From Alphaproteobacteria bacterium (GTDB lineage Bacteria > Pseudomonadota > Alphaproteobacteria > Caulobacterales > Hyphomonadaceae): a stretch of DNA of 33,239 bases. The position numbers were made by a program, and so were the translations under genes. The DNA lies in contig JAAANZ010000125.1 in the NCBI GenBank assembly GCA_009909065.1, positions 1-33,239 of the forward strand, read 5' to 3'. Positions 8,822-15,442 of the stretch are shown here, piece by piece; within the stretch, counting starts at the first letter, position 1; every line of letters starts with the position of its first letter. The notes beneath the pieces were generated by a model, which was not told the origin of the DNA, did not search any database, and saw only the letters and a program-made list of their open reading frames with translations.

Positions 8822-8843
8822 CGCTTATATACGTTTATAAGCG
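8822..8843. promoter_or_regulatory. Operator-like dyad between receptor and TetR-TetR genes
   Basis: CGCTTATA-TACGTT-TATAAGCG is a perfect inverted repeat with 8-bp arms and a 6-bp spacer. It is flanked roughly symmetrically by ATGAC (8811-8815) and GTCAT (8854-8858). It lies in the only AT-rich stretch of the region, between divergent promoters, as expected for a TetR-family operator. For the rightward gene, TAAAAT (8869-8874) may be the -10 box. Binding by the neighbouring regulator is inferred. Confidence 0.6.
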
Positions 8844-8901
8844 CATGATCACTGTCATAATTCTGTCTTAAAATAAGAAAAATTGAAACACTTGCACCAG
8901 A

Positions 8902-10194
8902 ATGGGTTGCGAACTTGTCATGCATATAATCGGCGATAGAAACGCAGGAATGCACCAGTCCTTCATAGCGGATCACGACGAGAACGAACCCTTGATCGCC
9001 GCCACGATCCGAATAGCGGCCTTACACGGTGCCTCGGCACTGAGTTCGCGCACCATCGGAGAATTTGCGGGCGTGGCGCCTTCGGCGATCAATTACCGCT
9101 ACGGCTCCCTCGAAGGCCTGATTTCGCAGGCCGGGCTTGTCGCCGACCTGACCCGGGAGGCGGCATGGCAATCGCGCGCCGCGCGTCTCGACGCGCTGTC
9201 ACTTCGTCCGGAGGATTTCGGTCCGGGCGTTTACAGTGCGCTTCGTGACCATGTTGTGAACTGCCGTGGCGAGGAGATCCTCTTCTGGAACGAGGTCATT
9301 GCCGGTTGCCGCGCTGCGCGCGGGCCGGCCAGCGCCAACGGGTTTGAAGCTGAAGACGTTTTCTGGGGCAAGCTGCTGGAGGGTTGCGGGATCACGCGCT
9401 TGCCGCCACAGGTCATGCAGTGTTTTGCCCTGGCGGTTCGCTTCGCCTGGATGATCTTTGAAACACCCGAAGCCTCCGACGCCTGGGCCTTCGCGCTGGT
9501 CACCCGGTTTGCCGACAGGGCGCTCGGGAATTCGCCCGCATCGGGCGGCGATTCGGCCTGGCGCCGGCATGCCGAGGCGCAAGCCGGCCTTGAAAACGCC
9601 CCGACCATTCCCGATCACGACACCGCCCGGCGGGTCATCAAGGCGACGACTGACCTGATCATGTCGCAGGGGGTCGCGAGCGTGACCCATCGATCCGTGG
9701 CGGCACGCGCCGGTCTTTCGGCCTCGTCGGTGCAGCATTTCTTCGGCTCCCGGCAGACGCTGCTTCTTGCGGCCTACCGCGCCATTTACAGCTCTGCCCG
9801 CGAGCGCACGCTGCGCAACGAGCTGCCAGTCGGCACGCTGGAGGCTGACAGGCTTTTCGGGGAAATCACCTCGCAAAACCATGCCGATACGCGCGAGAAC
9901 GCGGCCGCTTTCGCCGCGATGCATGGTCTCATCCTTTCTGCCTCCCAGAGTGACGAGATGCGACCGATTGCGCAGGCCCTGATCGCCCGGATGGGCGAGG
10001 CCTCGATGGACATCCTGGGTGCGCTCAAGCGCCCGCGTGGCACGATCAGCCGCCTCGACGCTCAGATCCTCAGCATGACACTTGGCCAGTCAGTCGTGCG
10101 AAACCTGTTCCTGCAGCCCCGCTCCGGCACGACCGGGACAGATTTTTCGATGGAGGCGCATGGCACGGCCATCATCCGGGCGCTGTTCGTATAG
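8902..10194 (+). CDS. Tandem TetR-family regulator with two HTH modules
   Basis: A 430-residue chain, about twice a normal TetR protein. It contains two complete modules. The first HTH (about residues 28-76) has SSRTIGEFAGVAPSAINYRYGS and the core helices end at GLISQAG. The second (about 240-293) has SVAARAGLSASSVQHFFGS followed by LLLAAYRAI. Each is followed by a helical domain of 120-140 residues, joined by a low-complexity linker near 208-238. The frame is continuous with no sign of a frameshift, so this is a true fusion. The start is uncertain: ATG 8902 is given, but ATG 8920 or 8950 would also keep both domains, and none has a well-spaced ribosome site. The gene is divergent from the TonB receptor and probably represses it. 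A single chain could act as a pseudo-dimer. Confidence 0.88.
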   Translation: MGCELVMHIIGDRNAGMHQSFIADHDENEPLIAATIRIAALHGASALSSRTIGEFAGVAPSAINYRYGSLEGLISQAGLVADLTREAAWQSRAARLDALSLRPEDFGPGVYSALRDHVVNCRGEEILFWNEVIAGCRAARGPASANGFEAEDVFWGKLLEGCGITRLPPQVMQCFALAVRFAWMIFETPEASDAWAFALVTRFADRALGNSPASGGDSAWRRHAEAQAGLENAPTIPDHDTARRVIKATTDLIMSQGVASVTHRSVAARAGLSASSVQHFFGSRQTLLLAAYRAIYSSARERTLRNELPVGTLEADRLFGEITSQNHADTRENAAAFAAMHGLILSASQSDEMRPIAQALIARMGEASMDILGALKRPRGTISRLDAQILSMTLGQSVVRNLFLQPRSGTTGTDFSMEAHGTAIIRALFV

Positions 10195-10375
10195 CTGAGG
10201 ACGCGCCCGGACCGGCCTCTCACAGTGTGGTGTTACAGGTTCTTCAAATTGCGCGCGGCTGCGCAAGCCCTGAAGCTGCGCGCGGTGTCAATTGGAATCA
10301 ACGCGCCGCTTCAAGTCCTCTTTTTTTTACGCGCTTCCGGACGGCGAACCGGTCCCCACGTCGCCTGGAAGCGCT
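10195..10375. terminator. Convergent region with a GC-rich stem and a distant T8 run
   Basis: A 10-bp stem GCGCGCGGCT/AGCTGCGCGC (10251-10283, one G-T pair) lies after the TetR-TetR stop. A run of eight T (10321-10328) follows 37 nt later, so it is not a canonical intrinsic terminator but may still end rightward transcription before it meets the leftward dioxygenase gene. No gene is seen here. Confidence 0.35.
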
Positions 10376-11224
10376 TCAATGCGGCCGGTCGCCATTGATC
10401 GTCACGCGGCGCATATGGCGGCGCTGTCCGGGATAGTCGTTCAAGGCATAATGCCAGACGCAGCGATTGTCCCAGAAGGCCACATCGCCGGCATTCCAGC
10501 GCAGCCGGCAGGTGAAGCGCTCCTCGCGCGAATGCTCGAACAGGAAATTGAGGAGAGGCTTGCTCTCGCGCGATGTCATGCCGGCGATGCGCACCGTGAA
10601 GGCCGGATTGACATAGAGGCCCTTGCGCCCGGTCTCAGGGTGGGTGCGTATCACGGGATGGTCGTATTCGGGCACCTCGTCTGCGGCGCGCTCGGACTGC
10701 ATCGACTTGCGGCTCTGCGCTGAAAGTCCCTTTGCGCCATATTCGCGCGCGGCCGAATGCACGCCCTTCAGCGGCTCAAGCATCGCCTTCATGCCGTCCG
10801 ATAGCGCCTCATAGGCCGCCGTCTGGCTGGCAAACAGCGTGTCGCCGCCCCATTCGGGCACGTCCACCGCATGCAGGACCGAGCCGAGAGCGGGCTCTTC
10901 AAGAAAGGACATGTCCGAATGCCAGCCGCCGCCGAAATTGAGCTTGTCTTCCGGCTCCTTGATGATCTCCAGGATCTCCGGATGGCCCTCCATCGGTTTC
11001 ACATAGGGGTGGATGTTGAAGCTGCCGAAATGGCGGGCAAAAGCCTTCTGGCGCTCCGGGCTGAGGCCGGTCTGGCCGCGCAGGACAATCACCTGATGGT
11101 CGAGGAAGGCCTGGTGGATGTCGTCCATCGTCTCATTGTCGATATCGGCGCGAAGGTCAGCGCCGAAAATCTCCGCGCCGAGCGCGCCGGCGAGTTTCCT
11201 GACCTCGATCGATTTATAGCCCAT
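10376..11224 (-). CDS. TauD/TfdA-family 2-oxoglutarate-dependent dioxygenase
   Basis: Non-haem Fe(II) enzyme of 282 residues, almost the length of E. coli TauD (283). The iron facial triad is visible as His102-x-Asp104 (GGWHSDMSF) and His258 (CVWHYALNDY); Arg269, eleven residues later, is placed like the 2-oxoglutarate-binding arginine of TauD. Such enzymes hydroxylate taurine, other sulfonates, phenoxy acids or various carboxylates, releasing succinate and CO2. ATG 11224 is preferred because GGAGG lies at the right distance before it; an ATG five codons upstream sits on that ribosome site. It follows the DUF3237 gene on the same strand with 44 bp between. There are no sulfonate transporter genes nearby, so taurine is not assured as substrate. 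Confidence 0.9.
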   Translation of the reverse strand: MGYKSIEVRKLAGALGAEIFGADLRADIDNETMDDIHQAFLDHQVIVLRGQTGLSPERQKAFARHFGSFNIHPYVKPMEGHPEILEIIKEPEDKLNFGGGWHSDMSFLEEPALGSVLHAVDVPEWGGDTLFASQTAAYEALSDGMKAMLEPLKGVHSAAREYGAKGLSAQSRKSMQSERAADEVPEYDHPVIRTHPETGRKGLYVNPAFTVRIAGMTSRESKPLLNFLFEHSREERFTCRLRWNAGDVAFWDNRCVWHYALNDYPGQRRHMRRVTINGDRPH

Positions 11225-11268
11225 CTCGTTTCCTCCCATGGCGGCCCGTCAACGGGCGTTCACCTGCC

Positions 11269-11736
11269 TCAGATGATCTCGTGGATCGTATAATTCACCC
11301 CTCCAGGCCGCAGCCGTCCGACGCCGACCGCGATGATGCCATTCAGCCAGTGATAACGCTCATCGCCCGTCTCGAAGAGTGGATTGGTGCGGAAATAATA
11401 TTCGGACGGATCGACGCTTTCCTGCTGGTCGGGATCGAACAGCCGGGCCGCGACGTCGGGCGCGGCATGAATGCGGCCTTCATAAGTGACATAGATCAGC
11501 GCGCCGTCATGGGTCTTTATCGCCGCGCGCACATCCAGCGCCATCACGCCGTCGGCGCGCTGGATGAACCAGTCCGCGCCCGAGCGCAGCACCTCGCCGG
11601 CCAGGCGTTCGCCCTCGACAGTGCCGCCGGAGATATTGGCAATCGCCCGCGTCCCCCAGGGACCGGCTCCGGTCATCCAGGGCGCATCGACATCCGCGTC
11701 AAGCACACACAGACGGCGGCTCTTCAATTCCAGCAT
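11269..11736 (-). CDS. DUF3237 family protein
   Basis: Cytoplasmic protein of 155 residues with the DUF3237 (UPF0311) pattern: GPWGTRAIANISGGTVEGERL at about 25-45, GADWFIQRADGVMALDVRA at about 53-71, GALIYVTYEGRIH, then YYFRTNPLFETGDERYHWLN and a C-terminal GVGRLRPGGV. The fold is a small beta barrel; the function is not established, although members often lie in catabolic operons. GGGAG precedes the ATG. It appears to be the first gene of a two-gene unit with the TauD-like dioxygenase, and is divergent from serC. A role in handling the dioxygenase substrate or product is only a guess from position. Confidence 0.87.
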   Translation of the reverse strand: MLELKSRRLCVLDADVDAPWMTGAGPWGTRAIANISGGTVEGERLAGEVLRSGADWFIQRADGVMALDVRAAIKTHDGALIYVTYEGRIHAAPDVAARLFDPDQQESVDPSEYYFRTNPLFETGDERYHWLNGIIAVGVGRLRPGGVNYTIHEII

Positions 11737-11756
11737 TCGCGGGCTCCCTATTGACC

Positions 11757-11887
11757 CTTTATCCGTCCAGTCTGCCCCAGCGACGCGAAAATGTCATTTG
11801 TCACGCAAGGGAAAGTCTGACACACAGAATGTGGGCCAGCCTTCCCCAACGAGGGCCAGCCTATCTGTAAGGATAGGAGACAAACAG
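11757..11887 (+). promoter_or_regulatory. Structured serC leader, candidate serC RNA motif
   Basis: The region upstream of serC holds a 9-bp direct repeat GGGCCAGCC (11833-11841 and 11853-11861) and a hairpin CCTATC-TGTAAG-GATAGG (11860-11877) whose 3' arm covers the AGG of the ribosome site AGGAGA (11875-11880). An Rfam family called the serC leader is known upstream of serC in alphaproteobacteria; membership is likely from position and SD-sequestering shape but was not tested. Confidence 0.5.
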
Positions 11888-13054
11888 ATGAGCATCGCTC
11901 CCAAGCCGGAGACGCGTCCTGCGTGTCCGCATTTTTCATCCGGGCCGACCGCGAAACGCCCGAATTTTTCGTATGATCAGCTCAGAGGTGCCGCCCTCGG
12001 CCGCTCGCATCGCTCGAAGGATGCGAAGGCGAAGCTGAAAGAGGCCATCGACCTCACACGAAGCGTCCTGGAAGTGCCCGATGACTATCTCGTCGGGATC
12101 GTGCCGGCGTCCGACACCGGCGCGGTTGAAATGGCCATGTGGTGCATGCTGGGCGAGCGCCCGGTCGACGTGTTCGCCTGGGAAAGTTTCGGCAAGGACT
12201 GGGTCACTGATACACTTGAGCAGCTGAGCGATGTCGACGCGGCCGTGCATACCGCTGACTATGGCGCCTTGCCGGATTTCTCGAAAGCGCGTGACGACGC
12301 CGATATCATCTTCACCTGGAACGGCACCACGTCCGGCGTGCGCGTGCCCGATGCCGACTGGATCACGGACAATCCCGACCGGGTCGTGATCAATGATGCG
12401 ACCAGTGCCTGTTTCGCCCAGGAGATCGACTGGGCCAAATGCGATGTCGTGACCTATTCCTGGCAGAAAGTGATCGGCGGGGAAGCGGCCCATGGCATGC
12501 TGATCCTCTCGCCGGCCGCCGTGGCCCGGCTGGAGCGCTACACGCCGCCGCGTCCGCTGCCGAAAATCTTCCGCCTGACCAAGAAGGGCAAGCTGATCTC
12601 CGGCATCTTCGAGGGCGCCACGATCAACACCCCGTCCCTGATGGCGACCGAGGATTATATCCAGGCCCTGCGCTGGGCCGAGGGGCTTGGCGGCTGGCGG
12701 GCGCTGAAGGCGCGTTCGGATGAAAGCCTGTCGATCCTGGAAGACTGGGTTTCGCGCACCGAATGGGTCGATTTCCTCTGTGCCGACCCGTCCGTGCGTT
12801 CAAATACGGGCGTGACGCTGAAGCTCACCGATCCGCGATTCACAGCGCTCGATCCCGACGCGCAGAAGGCGTTCATGAAGCAGATGACCGGCCTTCTGGA
12901 AGCGGAATCCGTGGCGTTCGATGCCAATGGCTATCGCGACGCCCCGCCGGGCCTGCGCATCTGGTGCGGCGCGACGGTCGAGCCCTCCGACGTGGCGAAA
13001 CTCACGCCCTGGCTCGACTGGGCCTTCGCCGAGACGATCGCGGCGCGCGCCTAG
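11888..13054 (+). CDS. serC: Phosphoserine aminotransferase
   Basis: PLP enzyme converting 3-phosphohydroxypyruvate and glutamate to phosphoserine and 2-oxoglutarate, the second step of serine synthesis; it also works in pyridoxine synthesis. The 388-residue protein is the alphaproteobacterial type (family average about 385-390). The N-terminus has RPACPHFSSGPTAKRP, the phosphate-binding region PASDTGAVE lies near 73-81, NGTTSGV near 145-151, INDATSA near 168-174, and the PLP lysine is Lys194 in SWQKVIGGEAAHG. ATG 11888 has an ideal AGGAGA 7 nt upstream; the frame is open further upstream but that part is not conserved. serA follows after 116 bp, so the two probably form an operon, controlled by the leader. 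Confidence 0.96.
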   Translation: MSIAPKPETRPACPHFSSGPTAKRPNFSYDQLRGAALGRSHRSKDAKAKLKEAIDLTRSVLEVPDDYLVGIVPASDTGAVEMAMWCMLGERPVDVFAWESFGKDWVTDTLEQLSDVDAAVHTADYGALPDFSKARDDADIIFTWNGTTSGVRVPDADWITDNPDRVVINDATSACFAQEIDWAKCDVVTYSWQKVIGGEAAHGMLILSPAAVARLERYTPPRPLPKIFRLTKKGKLISGIFEGATINTPSLMATEDYIQALRWAEGLGGWRALKARSDESLSILEDWVSRTEWVDFLCADPSVRSNTGVTLKLTDPRFTALDPDAQKAFMKQMTGLLEAESVAFDANGYRDAPPGLRIWCGATVEPSDVAKLTPWLDWAFAETIAARA

Positions 13055-13170
13055 GCAAATCCCTCCCCGCTTCCGGGCGCTCAGGGCCCGGCGCAGAGCG
13101 GGTCGCGAGCCAACGAAACACACGAACCTTCTTGATCTCAACTGCGCCCACCGGCGCCAGGAGACATCCA

Positions 13171-14751
13171 ATGACCACACCCAAAGTCCTTATCGCCGAC
13201 AATCTCAGCCCTGCCGCCGTCGACATCTTCCGCCAGCGCGGCCTCGAGGTCGATGTGAAGACCGGCCTGTCGAAAGACGAGCTGATCGCCATGATCCCCG
13301 ATTATGACGGGCTCGCCGTGCGTTCGGCCTGCAAGCCCGACTCTGACGTGATCGCAGCCGCGACGCGGCTCAAGGTCATCGGCCGGGCCGGCATCGGCGT
13401 CGACAATATCGATGTCAGGGCCGCCACCTCGAAGGGCATCGCGGTGATGAACACCCCCTTCGGCAACGCCATCACCACAGCCGAGCACGCCATTGCGATG
13501 ATGTTCGCCGCGGCACGCCAGATCCCGGCGGCTGACAGGGGCACGCAGGCCGGCGAGTGGCCGAAAAAGGCCTTCATGGGCCGTGAATTGTCCTTCAAGA
13601 CCCTGGGTCTCATCGGTTGCGGGAACATCGGCTCGCGCGTGGCCGAAAGGGCCCAGGGCCTGCGCATGCGGGTGGTCGCCTTCGATCCGTTCCTGACAGA
13701 GGAGCGTGCGGTCGAACTGGGCGTCGAGAAGGTAGACCTGGACACGCTGTTGGCGCGTGCCGACATGATGACACTACACACGCCTCTGACCGACCAGACG
13801 CGCAACATCCTCTCGCGCGAAAACCTCAACAAGACCAAACCGGGCCTCATTCTCGTCAATTGCGCGCGCGGCGGGCTGGTCGATGAACAGGCCGTGCGCG
13901 AGCTTCTCGACAGCGGCCATATCGGCGCGGCGGCCTTCGATGTGTTCGCCGAGGAGCCGGCAAGGGAGAATGTCCTGTTCGGCGCGCCGAATTTCGTCGC
14001 CACGCCGCACCTGGGTGCGGCGACGGCGGAAGCCCAGGAGAATGTCGCCCTGCAGGTGGCCGAGCAGATGAGCGATTATCTGCTGACCGGTGCGGTGACC
14101 AATGCCCTCAATATGCCGTCGATCACGGCCGAGGAAGCCCCGCGCCTGAAGCCTTTCGCCGCGCTGGCGGAAAAACTGGGCAGCTTCGCCGGGCAGATTT
14201 CCGATGCCGGCTACAGCGAGGTCGTGATCGAGTATGAGGGCGAGATTTCCGAACTCAATCGCAAGCCGCTCACCGCGGCGGCCCTGGCGGGCCTGCTGCG
14301 CGCCTCGCGCGGGGATGTGAACATGGTGTCCGCGCCATCCATCCTGCACGATAGCGGCGTGAAACTCTCGGAGACGAAAACCGAGGACAGCCCCGTCTAT
14401 GACAGCCTGATGCGCATCAGCACCCTGGTGAATGGCGGCTGGCGCAGCCTGGCGGGGACGATCTCGGCCGGCCGCCCGCGCATTGTCGAGATCAAGGAAA
14501 TGGCGCTGGAGGGCGATTTCGCCGAGGTCATGCTCTATGTGAACAATCATGACGCACCGGGCTTTATCGGCGCCCTTGGCCAGATGCTCGGCGAGGCGAA
14601 TGTGAACATCGCCACCTTCCATCTCGGCCGCACCGAGGCCGGGGGCGAGGCCGTCGCCCTGATCGGCATTGATGCCGAACCGCCGGCAGACCTGCTGGAG
14701 CGGCTGAATGCGCTCGAACATGTGCGTTATGTGAAGGTCTTGCGGTTCTGA
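13171..14751 (+). CDS. serA: D-3-phosphoglycerate dehydrogenase
   Basis: NAD-dependent enzyme oxidising 3-phosphoglycerate to 3-phosphohydroxypyruvate, the committing step of serine synthesis. The 526-residue length is the long (type I) form. Domains in order: substrate/nucleotide-binding core with VIGRAGIGVDNID near 69-81, Rossmann motif GLIGCGNIGS near 147-156, catalytic Arg in CARGGLVDE, Glu in FAEEPA and His in TPHLGAAT; then an intervening ASB domain (about 325-450) and a C-terminal ACT domain (about 455-526) with DAPGFIGALGQMLGEANVNIA, which in relatives binds serine for feedback inhibition. GGAGA precedes the ATG. The gene pairs with serC upstream. Confidence 0.97.
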   Translation: MTTPKVLIADNLSPAAVDIFRQRGLEVDVKTGLSKDELIAMIPDYDGLAVRSACKPDSDVIAAATRLKVIGRAGIGVDNIDVRAATSKGIAVMNTPFGNAITTAEHAIAMMFAAARQIPAADRGTQAGEWPKKAFMGRELSFKTLGLIGCGNIGSRVAERAQGLRMRVVAFDPFLTEERAVELGVEKVDLDTLLARADMMTLHTPLTDQTRNILSRENLNKTKPGLILVNCARGGLVDEQAVRELLDSGHIGAAAFDVFAEEPARENVLFGAPNFVATPHLGAATAEAQENVALQVAEQMSDYLLTGAVTNALNMPSITAEEAPRLKPFAALAEKLGSFAGQISDAGYSEVVIEYEGEISELNRKPLTAAALAGLLRASRGDVNMVSAPSILHDSGVKLSETKTEDSPVYDSLMRISTLVNGGWRSLAGTISAGRPRIVEIKEMALEGDFAEVMLYVNNHDAPGFIGALGQMLGEANVNIATFHLGRTEAGGEAVALIGIDAEPPADLLERLNALEHVRYVKVLRF

Positions 14752-14779
14752 CGGCCCGAGGGGTCGAGCCTCGCCCTTA

Positions 14780-14795
14780 ACGCGGCTCGCCGCGT
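14780..14795 (+). terminator. Hairpin downstream of serA without T-tract
   Basis: ACGCGG-CTCG-CCGCGT forms a 6-bp stem with a tetraloop 28 nt after the serA stop; a weaker CGAGG/CCTCG stem precedes it (14757-14773). No T-run follows, so its role as a terminator is uncertain. The remaining bases up to 14936 hold no gene that I can see. Confidence 0.3.
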
Positions 14796-14936
14796 GCGCC
14801 GCGCAGGGTCAGAGCCTTTGCAAATCGCCAGGCCGCATTCAGAACGCGTTGATGTTTGGCGTCTAGTTTTTCGCCACGCGCTCGCCCGGACACTCTGTAT
14901 CTGACCGGGCGGTGAAGTGATGAAATGGAGACTGTC

Positions 14937-15236
14937 ATGAAATACCTGACTGCCAGCCTGCTGGCGCTCGGCATTGCCGCCGGGCCGGCGATGGCGAATG
15001 ACCGGATCGAAGCGGCTTGCCTTGCTGATCTGCAGGAATCGCCCCTGCCGCCGGAAACCACGTTCGAGGATCTCGCGCCAGCCTGCGGCTGCATCGCTGC
15101 CGAGGCGAGCGATGCGCAGGTCGCCGACATGATCGACGTGCTCGACCGCCGCAGCGATGGTGAGAACGCCGAATTCCCGGAGAGTGTCGATCCGCTCTTC
15201 GAGAGCTGTTTTGCCGACAGCGAGGGCGAGGGCTGA
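14937..15236 (+). CDS. Small secreted Cys-containing protein, function unknown
   Basis: A 99-residue protein that I do not recognise. It has a clean signal peptide (about 1-21, cleavage after AMA) and a mature acidic domain of about 78 residues with four cysteines (Cys28, Cys50, Cys52 and one near 90, including a CGC motif), so two disulfides or a metal site are possible in the periplasm. The predicted mature chain is rich in Asp and Glu. GGAG lies 7 nt before ATG 14937; an ATG 12 bases upstream carries no better site. A strong intrinsic terminator follows the stop codon, which supports a real monocistronic gene. Confidence 0.72.
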   Translation: MKYLTASLLALGIAAGPAMANDRIEAACLADLQESPLPPETTFEDLAPACGCIAAEASDAQVADMIDVLDRRSDGENAEFPESVDPLFESCFADSEGEG

Positions 15237-15279
15237 ACGCGAAACCCGGAATTTAGGTCCCGGAACGGATCCGTGGGAA

Positions 15280-15308
15280 GGGGCATCGCTGCCGCGGTGC
15301 CCCTTTTT
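15280..15308 (+). terminator. Intrinsic terminator of the small secreted protein gene
   Basis: GGGGCATCGC-TGCC-GCGGTGCCCC forms a 10-bp stem (one T-G pair) with a 4-nt loop, directly followed by TTTTT (15304-15308). It lies 43 nt after the stop codon at 15236. Confidence 0.9.
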
Positions 15309-15351
15309 CATGTTTGCAATCGTTTGGCGGCAAACGGTCGGCATCGACGAG

Positions 15352-15380
15352 AAAAAAGGCCGCAGCGGGCGGCTGCGGCC
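15352..15380 (-). terminator. Intrinsic terminator of the TadG-like gene
   Basis: On the minus strand GGCCGCAG and CTGCGGCC (8-bp arms, 15380-15358, 7-nt loop) are followed by TTTTTT (15357-15352). It lies about 60 nt past the stop of the leftward vWA gene. With the rightward terminator at 15280-15308 it forms a back-to-back pair between convergent genes. Confidence 0.88.
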
Positions 15381-15442
15381 TGAGGTTCAATGATGAAATC
15401 CCCTGCCGGGGGAAGGGGCCACCCCCGGCGCCGTGCGAACTG

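Noticed and set aside
11248-11261. 14-base sequence GTCAACGGGCGTTC repeated at 22675-22688
   Set aside because: Only two copies in unrelated intergenic positions, without terminal repeats or target duplications; probably chance.
14752-14936. Possible tRNA or small RNA in the gap after serA
   Set aside because: Hairpins exist, but no T-loop signature or cloverleaf can be drawn and no promoter-terminator pair encloses the region.
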